From Coemansia sp. RSA 922 (Eukaryota > Kickxellomycota > Kickxellomycetes > Kickxellales > Kickxellaceae): DNA of 16,127 nucleotides. Below the pieces are notes generated by a model that saw only the letters and a list, made by a program, of their open reading frames with translations, searched no databases and had not been told where the DNA came from. Where the stretch lies: NCBI GenBank assembly GCA_027577415.1, contig JANBQS010000518.1, positions 1-16,127 of the forward strand. The letters are read 5' to 3'. Both the position numbers and the translations under genes were made by a program. Below are positions 8,778 to 15,532 of the stretch, in pieces (position 1 is the stretch's first letter; each line of letters starts with the position of its first letter).

Positions 8778-9049
8778 GATATTAAGCTTGAACCAAAGTA
8801 TATCAAAAAAATAAAAAATAAAAAGTTGTGATGGAAGAAGGAAAGGAGGAAAAAAAGCAAAAAAAATGTGAAGGGGACACTCGGGACGTTTCCTTCGGGT
8901 GATTGATTGACTGCATATTCAGAAATCACGTGCGGGGCGTGATCACCACATGTTTGGTACCAACCTCGGGACACGCATCGCGTTACTGCGAATGACAGGT
9001 GTGGAGATATGATAGTGTTGTATTCAGCAGATAGAAAAAGCTTGTATAA
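8778..9049. promoter_or_regulatory. Choline kinase promoter and SSZ1 3' spacer
   Basis: This 272-bp tandem spacer contains A-rich runs near 8801-8870 (T-rich on the coding strand of the kinase gene) and the E-box and dyad near 8925-8943. No separate gene is visible. Confidence 0.5.
8925..8943. promoter_or_regulatory. E-box CACGTG inside a dyad, upstream of choline kinase
   Basis: CACGTG is at 8927-8932. The flanks form ATCACG (8925-8930) and CGTGAT (8938-8943), six-base arms of an inverted repeat. The plus-strand string AAATCACGTGC matches 9 of 11 positions of the yeast inositol/choline-responsive element WYTTCAYRTGS, which Ino2/Ino4 bind upstream of phospholipid genes including CKI1. Whether this lineage uses such regulators is unknown, so the assignment is inference. 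Confidence 0.4.
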
Positions 9050-10666
9050 TTACTGGGGGATGACAGCGGTGATGGTCTTGCCTGAGACCGGCTCGGTGGC
9101 AGTGACTGTGAGCTTCTTGTCAGTGCCAACAAAGAAAGTGACCTCGACACGGGTGCTCTCGTCAGCAGCATCCAGCTCCAGAACCATCTCAGCCAGCAGG
9201 CGCGTAGGGCGGTACAGCGGGGCAGCCTCCTCCTCCTCAACATCCTCCTCGTCGTTCTCCTCCTCCTCGTCCTCCTCAGCCTCAGGCTTGGGTGGGACAG
9301 CCTCGCCCTCGCTAACAGCGATATAAGCACGGGTCTCGCCCTTGGGCAGAGCGACACGGACAGAGCGGGAGGCCGGGAGCGGAGTATCCTTGCGAAGCAC
9401 AGGTGCAAGGTTATCAGCGTTGATCTGGAGACCAACAGCATGAGCCAAGACATCGACCTTCAGGTCAGCAGCAGCCTGGACACTGGGGTCAGCTACGCCC
9501 TGGGCGATCAGCGCGGCCTGCTCAGCACAGCCAGCAGCAATAACCTCATCGAGCTCCTCCGCAGCATCGTCACGGATCTCCGTAGACTCTGGGAACAACG
9601 ACGCCACGCGGGACTGCAGCCTGCGGATACGCGCCGCACCACCACACAGCAGGACCTGGTCGACCTGGCTCAGAGTATACCCGGCATCAGCAACGACCTT
9701 CTCGATGGTCTCCAGCAGAGGAGCATAGGTCCGTGCGCAGAGGATATCAAACCGGGTGCGGTTAACCGACGAGTTAAAGTCGATGCCCTCAGCCAGACTC
9801 TCGACAGCGCAGGGCGCCGTGGTAGCCGAGCTGAGCGTACGCTTGGTGCCCTCCACCGACTGGCGCAGCTTACGGACCGCACGAGCGTTGCCCATGACGT
9901 CGACGCCATTGGCGCGAGTGAACTCAGCCGCAAAGTGGCGCACCAGCACATCGTCAATAGCCTCGCCGCTGACAGCCGTGGTATGCGCCGACGCCACCAC
10001 AGTGACCAGACCGCCGGTAGCAGCGACCAGGGACACATCCGAGCCAGTGCCTCCGACGTCCACGACGAGCGCCACCGAATCGCTTGAGCTCTCGCGGCCC
10101 AATCCATACTGCAGCGCAGCAGCAGCCGGCTCAGTCACCAGCTGCAATAGAGGCAGACCGGCGTCAGCGCAGGCAGCGCTAATAGACGCACGCTGCGCCT
10201 CAGTGAACCACACGGGGACTGCCAGCACAGCGCCTTCGATCTTGCGGCCCAAGTACTCCTCAGCAGTCGTGCGCAGGCGAACCAAGTACCGCACAGTGGC
10301 GTCATGAGCAGTCAACCGCAGCTCACTGCCAGACTCATCGGCCCGGATAACAAACACTGCGCTGCCATCCGCCTCAGCCTCGATCGCCGCAAACCCTGCG
10401 TGCTGCTCAGCCATCGACGCGCTGTACGGCTTGCCGAGGATATCGCGGAACCCAGCCACGGTGTTTTGAGCGTTGCGAACAATCTGGTGCTTGGCCTGAG
10501 AACCGTGGTACTCCTCCTCGCCGGAGAACGCAATGTACGTCGGCGTCTTGTGCTCGCCGTCCTCATTGGCAATCACCTCGGCCCGGTGGTCCTTGTTAAT
10601 GATGGCGATAACCGAATTGTGGTTGCCCACGCTGAGTCCAATATAAGTCTTTGCTGCCGTCGACAT
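9050..10666 (-). CDS. SSZ1: Ssz1-type Hsp70 of the ribosome-associated complex, 538 aa
   Basis: Ssz1 pairs with the J-protein zuotin on the ribosome and stimulates the Ssb chaperones on nascent chains. The sequence is an atypical Hsp70: an N-terminal actin-like ATPase domain (about 1-390) starting MSTAAKTYIGLSVGNHNSV, with EYHGSQAKHQIVRNAQNTV, a LVTEPAAAALQYGL stretch at 176-189, VVDVGGTGSDVSLV at 201-214 and LLCGGAARIRRLQ at 339-351. A short beta-type substrate domain follows, with no helical lid. An acidic linker (about 462-480) lies inside the C domain, as in yeast Ssz1. The 538-residue length fits the family, which lacks about 100 residues compared with canonical Hsp70. I chose the ATG at 10664-10666 (G at -3). 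The frame stays open upstream to 10993, but that part is Phe/Pro-rich translated leader. Canonical phosphate-loop residues are altered (GLSVGNH for GIDLGTT). Confidence 0.93.
   Translation of the reverse strand: MSTAAKTYIGLSVGNHNSVIAIINKDHRAEVIANEDGEHKTPTYIAFSGEEEYHGSQAKHQIVRNAQNTVAGFRDILGKPYSASMAEQHAGFAAIEAEADGSAVFVIRADESGSELRLTAHDATVRYLVRLRTTAEEYLGRKIEGAVLAVPVWFTEAQRASISAACADAGLPLLQLVTEPAAAALQYGLGRESSSDSVALVVDVGGTGSDVSLVAATGGLVTVVASAHTTAVSGEAIDDVLVRHFAAEFTRANGVDVMGNARAVRKLRQSVEGTKRTLSSATTAPCAVESLAEGIDFNSSVNRTRFDILCARTYAPLLETIEKVVADAGYTLSQVDQVLLCGGAARIRRLQSRVASLFPESTEIRDDAAEELDEVIAAGCAEQAALIAQGVADPSVQAAADLKVDVLAHAVGLQINADNLAPVLRKDTPLPASRSVRVALPKGETRAYIAVSEGEAVPPKPEAEEDEEEENDEEDVEEEEAAPLYRPTRLLAEMVLELDAADESTRVEVTFFVGTDKKLTVTATEPVSGKTITAVIPQ
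9219..9275. repeat. GAG/GAA-rich tract encoding an acidic linker
   Basis: A (TCC)n-like tract, GAG-rich on the coding strand, encodes the Glu/Asp run of SSZ1 at about residues 462-482. Likely prone to length variation. Confidence 0.6.
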
Positions 10667-10849
10667 TGCTGTGAAAAAAGTGGGGGATTCTATATATCTA
10701 TCTATAAAGTCAAAATAAATTGTAGTCGGAGGAGGATAGAAAAACAAAAAGCTCTTTTGTGTGCGCACAAGGGGAAAAACCTGGCGAAAAAGAAAAAAAA
10801 AACGATCGGCACAAAAGAAAAAAAAAAACTTTTTGCTGGGGGGTGTTTG

Positions 10850-10871
10850 GATCCGATCCTCTAATCGGATC
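10850..10871. repeat. 8-bp perfect hairpin in the SSZ1 leader region
   Basis: GATCCGAT and ATCGGATC are perfectly complementary across a 6-base loop (CCTCTA). It lies between the TATA-like run and the pyrimidine tract, so it may be in the 5' UTR or just upstream. Confidence 0.5.
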
Positions 10872-10892
10872 ACCTGGCTATAATAGAGATTG

Positions 10893-10902
10893 ATATATAT
10901 AT
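10893..10902 (-). promoter_or_regulatory. TATA-like run upstream of SSZ1
   Basis: An alternating TATATATA run lies about 230 bases from the SSZ1 ATG. Spacing is compatible with a fungal TATA element plus a 5' UTR. Sequence match only. Confidence 0.35.
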
Positions 10903-11190
10903 TCGAAAGATACGATGCAAAAGAGTCGACAAGGAAAAAGGAGCTAAAAGCCAGTAGGACGGATGGTGGAGAAGCGAAGTGACAATTGTACACATTAAAA
11001 GCTAGGGGAAAAAATACACAACAGCGATAGGAGAAATAAAAACTACACTACAAAACTCTGCTTAAAATACAACCGACATCTCCCCCCTCCCCTTCTCAAA
11101 ACGAACAAAAAAATAAAATACGACAAGGCCAATTTTTTTGGGGGTGGTCCAATTTTGCTTTTTTGCCGCCAAAAGCCCTCACTTCCATCT

Positions 11191-11712
11191 TTAGTATGTC
11201 GAGCTAAACCCCAGGTCGAGGGGCATAGGATTGCTAGCGCGAGAGATGGGCGAGTGCGAGTTGACGACGATTTCCTCCAGCGGGAAGAACCCTCCATCCG
11301 CCAAAGTAGGAGTCGCCGACCTCCTGCCGTAGGGTGACAGGGTAGCCGACGACGAGCGAGACGATGACACTTCTTCGCCATGCCCAAAGATGCCTCTCAG
11401 CTCTAGGCACGCTGCGTCCTCATCAAACGAGGACAATGACACGGAGCTCGACGACGATGGGCGGCTGCCAAAGCTACGCCGTGGCACAGGGGCCACACAC
11501 GTGCTGCTACGAGGCGGCCCACATGTAGCTGGCCGCGATGGACACCACCGCTGCTCCAGCCGCGACAACAGCTGTAGTCGCTCTGGTGCATACGGGTCAC
11601 TACCATCATAAGACAAGGGCACTGACGTTGCAGCACGCCTCATAATAGGCTCCTCATCAAACGAAAAGGTGGTTTCAAGAGGACGGAAGGCAGTGGGTAC
11701 TCTGGGTGACAT
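11191..11712 (-). CDS. Small Ser-rich hypothetical protein, 173 aa
   Basis: Single frame with ATG at 11710-11712 (A at -3) and TAA stop. I do not recognise the product. It is rich in Ser, Pro and Arg, apparently mostly disordered, with no signal peptide or membrane segment. The segment PYAPERLQLLSRLEQRW (about 40-56) could be a short helix. A run of serines (SSSSSVSLSSFDEDAACLELRGIFG, about 84-109) leads into a second serine cluster and an acidic/hydrophobic tail. Clusters of RR and S/T-P sites suggest a phosphorylated regulatory protein, an inference from composition. A TATATA element sits about 107 bases upstream and two CCAAT boxes lie further out. It could be a fortuitous ORF, but the promoter-like upstream sequence and lack of stops over 173 codons favour a gene. 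Confidence 0.55.
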   Translation of the reverse strand: MSPRVPTAFRPLETTFSFDEEPIMRRAATSVPLSYDGSDPYAPERLQLLSRLEQRWCPSRPATCGPPRSSTCVAPVPRRSFGSRPSSSSSVSLSSFDEDAACLELRGIFGHGEEVSSSRSSSATLSPYGRRSATPTLADGGFFPLEEIVVNSHSPISRASNPMPLDLGFSSTY

Positions 11713-11818
11713 ATTTACGCTATACTAGCATACAAAAATAAAAAAGTTTGTGTGTGTGAAATAAAAAAGGTATGCACAAGCACTATTAAAGCAAAGAGTG
11801 AGTATATGTACGAGGGAG

Positions 11819-11824
11819 TATATA
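11819..11824 (-). promoter_or_regulatory. TATATA element for the Ser-rich gene
   Basis: A TATATA flanked by T/A-rich DNA lies about 107 bases upstream of the ATG at 11712. Position suits a core promoter. Confidence 0.35.
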
Positions 11825-12032
11825 AAAAAGAAGAGGTGCAAGAAAATAATTATTAGTGTGAAAAATGGATATTCAAGAGGAGAAAAAGCTTTTTTCTTTC
11901 GGCGTCTGCCCCCCCTTTCCGCTTTAAATCCGCCTCCTTTTTAAGCGAGAAGAAAAAGGCGGCATCCCCCCGCCCCCCATTTTTTTTTCTTTCTGCTTTG
12001 CGCACGCCGCCGCGCCTCCCCATCCATCTCTG

Positions 12033-12084
12033 CCAATCACCTTTGGGCACGCCTGCAGCTGATTGTCTGCCCGCATTAGCCAAT
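12033..12084. promoter_or_regulatory. Two CCAAT boxes
   Basis: CCAATCA occurs at 12033-12039 and 12080-12086, 47 bases apart. The second is within a partial dyad, GCCAA...TTGGC. Such boxes are bound by the Hap/NF-Y complex in fungi. They lie between divergent genes, so the target is open. Confidence 0.4.
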
Positions 12085-12391
12085 CAATATTTGGCCATGT
12101 GATACTTGTGCTCTTTTCTATTAGGGTAACAACCCTTTTCTCCGACCCACCCCCCTCCGAAATAGTCCATCCAAGCCTCTTTTTTTTTTCGATTGACAGT
12201 GTGGTAGCCCAAGCGTTAATCTATGTACTCTGTGCTTGACCTTATATGAGAGTATAGAGATGTACGAGATGATCCTGCACGACTACATATTTTCTCCTCC
12301 ACGCAAGTCTTTCCGACAACCACATCTTCTTTGTGTGTGTGTAGCCATTCTAAAATTAGACATGACGCGGGTGATCAGAGTGCTCCATTGA

Positions 12392-12421
12392 CACGCTACT
12401 TGTCTGTTCATAGGTAGCGTG
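12392..12421. repeat. Inverted repeat, 8-bp arms (CACGCTAC/GTAGCGTG)
   Basis: Perfect 8-base arms with a 14-base loop. It sits 38 bases before the stronger hairpin at 12460-12501. Confidence 0.55.
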
Positions 12422-12459
12422 ATGTGGAAGAGCCTATAGACTCTAGCTCATTCTCTTGC

Positions 12460-12501
12460 TTACTGCGCAGACCTTTTAGCTATTGTCCGTCTGCGCAGTA
12501 A
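12460..12501. repeat. 13-bp perfect inverted repeat, 16-nt loop
   Basis: TTACTGCGCAGAC (12460-12472) and GTCTGCGCAGTAA (12489-12501) are perfectly complementary. Each arm also contains the palindrome CTGCGCAG. An A-rich tail with AATAAA (12503-12508) follows. As RNA this would be a stable hairpin; as DNA it offers two identical palindromic sites. Confidence 0.7.
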
Positions 12502-12707
12502 AAATAAAAGCCCACGATGTCAGCATCCCGCTTTTAGGGAGGGGGAGCAGTATAGTGCTCACACCAAGCTAGATCATGTGATATTTTGCCCTTACTCATA
12601 GTTGTGCTAGTGACAACGTCAGAGATGTGTATGGCGTGAGATGTGGAGAGCGTGGGTATGGCATAGTGCGTACCACTTTTCTATTTATTTTAAATCTACT
12701 ATCTACT

Positions 12708-13599
12708 ATGCCTGCTCGCGCTAAACGCATTCGCTATACATTTGCCGACACATCATTTCGCCACGGGAGAACGACCCAGCAACCAGTTCACGCATGGTAA
12801 ATACAATCCACCGAGTAAAAATATATATACAATACCTGTACATTCTAATTAAAAAAATTGTCGGCATCATGACATCTTTTTTTTTTGTGTAGGAAAAAGG
12901 TTTGGGCCGCACCTGCTCTTGCTTCCGAGGAAGGTGCATTTACAACGCCTTACAAACTATTCAAATGGGCAAAAAGTAAAGTACAACAATCAATCTTTGG
13001 CATCTCATTATATGCAAGTAAGTGCATAAATTAACATGCACATACCTTTTTTTATTATTGTAGCCGGACAAACGGTCGTTCACGAGGACGAGTATGAAGA
13101 GATCGCCAACAACCTTACGAGTCAATTGCCATCAGGTGCTACTGATCCCGTGCCTGCGCCCGAGCAAGGGGAAGAAGCACATGTGTCTGTTTTAGTGTCA
13201 CCTGCAGTCGAAGACTCTGCGCACAACGCTGATCAGGGTGCTAGCCCTTTGCCTGCAGACAATGTAGACAATGTCAGCGCCACACAAGACAATGGCGCAG
13301 TTTCTGCTGAGAACGCCGTTGAAGCCGCTGCTGCTGCTGTTGAGGATGTTGCTGCAGCCACGTACAGCGCACACGCCATCAGTAACCTGATCGCTGCCGC
13401 CGAACTGGACTCTCCAGCTCGCGAGGACATGTCGGTTGATGGGGATAATTCAGCCCCCGCAACTCCCTCTGCTGGTATCGACCCCCCCACTACATCCCTC
13501 CCCGAAGTGCTCCTGCCGCATGCGGCTGAAGATGATGGCGCAGCAAACTCTTTCAACGACAATCAAACTACTAACCCAGACGAACAACTACAATCCTAA
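12708..13599 (+). CDS. Three-exon acidic Ala-rich protein, 249 aa; tentative BCL7-like N-terminus
   Basis: Exons are 12708-12796, 12893-13017 and 13064-13599. Both junctions keep frame (split Trp30 and Thr72) and the total is 250 codons including the stop. The ATG has A at -3. The N-terminal 95 residues are basic and aromatic, then the protein turns strongly acidic and Ala-rich to the end, apparently disordered. The N-terminus contains W30-KKVW and, after an insert, YKLFKW (50-55). BCL7 proteins, small SWI/SNF (BAF) complex subunits, have a comparable W-E-K-K-W...I-Y-K-W-V-P-V signature near the N-terminus and an acidic tail. The match is short and spacing differs, so this is a lead, not an assignment. 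There is no signal peptide or membrane segment. It is convergent with the PPP4R2 homologue, 104 bases apart. The gene model is well supported; the family is not. Confidence 0.7.
12797..12892 (+). other. Intron 1 of the three-exon gene (96 nt)
   Basis: Donor GTAAAT, acceptor TGTGTAG after a T11 run, branch-like TCTAAT. The spliced codon is TGG (Trp30). Confidence 0.75.
13018..13063 (+). other. Intron 2 of the three-exon gene (46 nt)
   Basis: Donor GTAAGT, acceptor ATTGTAG after a T7 run, branch-like ATTAAC. The spliced codon is ACC (Thr72). At 46 nt it is the shortest intron in the window. Confidence 0.8.
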
Positions 13600-13703
13600 A
13601 GCGGTATACAAAAGGTTACAACTATAGTAAACAGAACAAGTCCAAAAAAAAACTTTTTTTCTCTCTACAAAACATACAGACAATGCGCTATAGTACTCTT
13701 CGT
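13600..13703. terminator. Convergent 3' spacer with A9-C-T7 dyad
   Basis: The 104 bases between the two convergent stops contain an A-run directly followed by C and a T-run (about 13644-13660). This could serve 3'-end formation on both strands. No AATAAA is visible. Confidence 0.4.
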
Positions 13704-15263
13704 TCATTCTTTGGGGCTGGTTTCTCTCATTCTTTCACCGGTCCAAGTGGTCTCGACTGTGGATGGCGTAATATGTACTGGTCGCACAGCAACCTTTCCA
13801 CTTCTACCGTCCAATTCGTCAATACACACGGGGATTCCAGCCGTATCGATAGAAGAGCCGATCTTGGCTCGTATCGTATCCTCGCTCTCCGCCGACATTG
13901 GTGCAATATGCAAGATACCAGTATCCGAGGCATCCAGTGGCGGGGCACCTCCAGCACCGGGCGGCGGGGACATCATCGTCAGAGTCGACGAGCCAGGCGA
14001 CGACTTTGACTCAACAGCCTTTGCGTAGCTAGTCGACGGTGGTCTCATTGTGATAGCCTTGGTTTGCACATTAGCCGAGACGTCAGTGGATTGCTCGTCT
14101 TGGGCGACTACTAGGAAGGAAAACAGAGACGCAGAGGCAGAGCGCGTATCCCCATCATTCTCAATTGGCATGTCTACTTGCGGCTCAGCAGCCGAGCGAT
14201 CAACGGTAAGTGGGAACTCGTCGACAGTCGAAGTAACGTAAACTACTCGCTCAACCGCTCGCAGAAACTTTATCACGCTGCGGTAATGCCGCTCAGGCCA
14301 CATCAATAGCTCGGCGATGCGCTGGATAGTGAACGGAGCTTCGTCGAATGTGTGCAGGCAGTAGCCGATACGCTCTTCTAGGTCGCGCATCTCTCTAACA
14401 GAGTCGACTGGGCCGCCCGCTGCTGGCTCCCTCTGCGCATCTTCTTTGGGCTCTTCAGCCTCACCCTCTGCCTGTGGGCCATGGTGTCCATTGGGAGTCT
14501 CTGGAGCAACATCGGCAGTATCACCGTTAGTCTCAGCCGAATTGGCAGCCGCACCCTCGAGACCCTGGCCGCTCGCAACTGGTGGAGACGACGTTGGCTC
14601 TGGGGATACCTCGGATATAACCATTGCGCAGTCTGACTCTACAGCCAATGCATTGGTAGCCACAGTTTCTTCGGCCATGATCTCATCGTTGTCCTCGTCC
14701 TTGTGACCGCCATTCGTCGTATTCTCTGTGCTACTAGCCTTTATCCGCACGTCGGTCGTAGAGGCGGATTCAAATCGCCCACGCTTGCGAGAGCTGGCTT
14801 CAGTGACCGGAGCTGGAGTATCGTCAGACAGATCGGAGTTATTGGCATCCTCTCTTTCCTCCTCAGACTCTTGCTTGGCAATGGCGTCTGCCTTTTCCTG
14901 ACGCCGAATCAGCAACTCCACTGCGTGCGCGAGCTTTTGGCGGATTATTCTGCGCAGCTCTATCCACGGCATACTACAAGGTGCATAGCTATTAGTCGTT
15001 GTATACTCGCTTACAAGGTACAGAGTACTCTACACTATTTACTTACTCGTTATCTTCATTCAGCGCCAGCCTTTCCAAAATTCGGTCGTTATCTACACAG
15101 GGAGGGTTGTAGCAAGCCACATAACAGTTTGCGAGTGAGCAAAACAAATTTGCCTTCGTGTTGCTTTTGGCATCAGAGAGAGGGGGAAGTGAATTCGAGC
15201 GACCTTACCAGTATTCCAGGGCTCAGCAGCACCCTGCCGCTCATCTGTAATGCGCGCGCTCAT
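13704..15263 (-). CDS. Protein phosphatase 4 regulatory subunit 2 (PPP4R2/Psy4-like), three exons, 456 aa
   Basis: Exons on the minus strand are 15209-15263, 15047-15092 and 13704-14973, joined in frame (split Asp19 and Asp34; 457 codons including stop). PPP4R2 binds the PP4 catalytic subunit and, with the R3 subunit, targets it to DNA-damage substrates in the nucleus. The diagnostic block is residues 234-284: EERIGYCLHTFDEAPFTIQRIAELL, then the HYRSVIKFLRAVERVVYVTS stretch, closely matching the animal PFTIQRLCELL...KFLRGVEKNVMVVS. Upstream, MPWIELRRIIRQKLAHAV (35-52) corresponds to the family's W-F-K-KL helix. Between the two halves is an acidic, Ser/Glu-rich insert of about 170 residues (60-230) with a basic KRGRFES patch. 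The C-terminal third is Ser/Pro-rich. The N-terminus before residue 34 is shorter than in animals. The ATG has G at -3. Divergent from NFU1. Confidence 0.87.
14974..15046 (-). other. Intron 2 of the PPP4R2 homologue (73 nt)
   Basis: On the minus strand, donor GTAAGT, acceptor CTTGTAG, branch-like GACTAAT. Splicing creates the GAT codon (Asp34) just before the conserved MPW. Confidence 0.8.
15093..15208 (-). other. Intron 1 of the PPP4R2 homologue (116 nt)
   Basis: On the minus strand, donor GTAAGG, acceptor CTGTGTAG. It joins the 55-nt first exon to a 46-nt exon through a split Asp19 codon. Frame and splice sites agree; no homology covers this short stretch to prove it. Confidence 0.7.
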
Positions 15264-15532
15264 TTCTAATAGGCAAGGAGTAATTAAAGCTTTAAAATTT
15301 AGTGGGAATGAGGGATGCGAGTTTCTGGTACGCGCGCAGCCGATTTCCTCTCTTCCCCACACTTCAAAGCGCAAAATTCCCACCAAACCACGTGACAAAA
15401 ACAGGATCGATTAGGCTGACTAAAGAAAGATAACGCCCGCCTTTCATCTGCTGGCAGTATCTTTTTTATTTTCTCCTCTGCAAGAACTTTTTTCTTTACT
15501 AATTGTGTATTTCAAATTTTGCAGTTTTAACC
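15264..15532. promoter_or_regulatory. Divergent PPP4R2/NFU1 promoter
   Basis: These 269 bases separate two start codons. They contain ACCACGTGAC with CACGTG at 15389-15394 (GTCACGTGG on the other strand, a Cbf1/USF-type E-box) and TGACTAA at 15417-15423 (AP-1/Yap-like). T-rich tracts precede NFU1. A TTTTGCAG about 10 bases before the NFU1 ATG resembles a splice acceptor, with ACTAATT ahead of it, so a 5'-leader intron is possible, but I see no clear donor. Confidence 0.45.

Larger units (their letters stand above)
10667..11190. promoter_or_regulatory. SSZ1 promoter/leader and 3' spacer of the next gene
   Basis: This 524-bp tandem spacer holds no convincing gene. On the SSZ1 coding strand it has long pyrimidine runs (about 10786-10836), a perfect hairpin (10850-10871) and a TATATATA run at 10893-10902 about 230 bases before the start codon. 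CACAG lies just before the ATG, so a 5'-leader intron cannot be ruled out, although no strong donor is visible. Confidence 0.5.
11713..12707. other. 1-kb divergent intergenic region with hairpins
   Basis: This is the largest gene-free stretch (995 bp), between the minus-strand Ser-rich gene and the plus-strand three-exon gene. It has a TATATA, two CCAAT boxes, long A/T and C tracts (11910-11985), a GT run (12331-12343), and two strong dyads at 12392-12421 and 12460-12501. No protein-like ORF was accepted. The hairpin zone (about 12380-12560) could hold an unannotated structured RNA; no known RNA family was recognised. Confidence 0.5.

Noticed and set aside
9440..10307. Long plus-strand frames (215 and 183 codons) opposite SSZ1
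   Set aside because: They are antisense to a strongly supported Hsp70 gene. Long open antisense frames opposite Hsp70 genes are a common artefact of codon bias, and their products have no family features.
10667..10993. In-frame N-terminal extension of SSZ1
   Set aside because: The extra 109 residues are Phe/Pro-rich translations of pyrimidine tracts, and the Hsp70 homology starts right at the internal ATG at 10666.
11853..12083. 76-codon minus-strand frame
   Set aside because: Lys/Gly/Phe-rich translation of A/C homopolymer tracts; no protein-like features.
12100..12140. Telomerase RNA template
   Set aside because: The reverse strand reads TTACCCTAAT, which is short of one and a half perfect telomere repeats, and no wider telomerase RNA structure is evident.
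12460..12501. U5 snRNA or tRNA-like identity for the hairpin
   Set aside because: The CCTTTTAG in the loop recalls the U5 loop, but there is no Sm site after the stem and the flanks do not fit; there is no tRNA B-box.
14703..15269. 188-codon plus-strand frame
   Set aside because: It runs antisense to the three spliced exons of the PPP4R2 homologue, whose conserved residues and splice sites agree.
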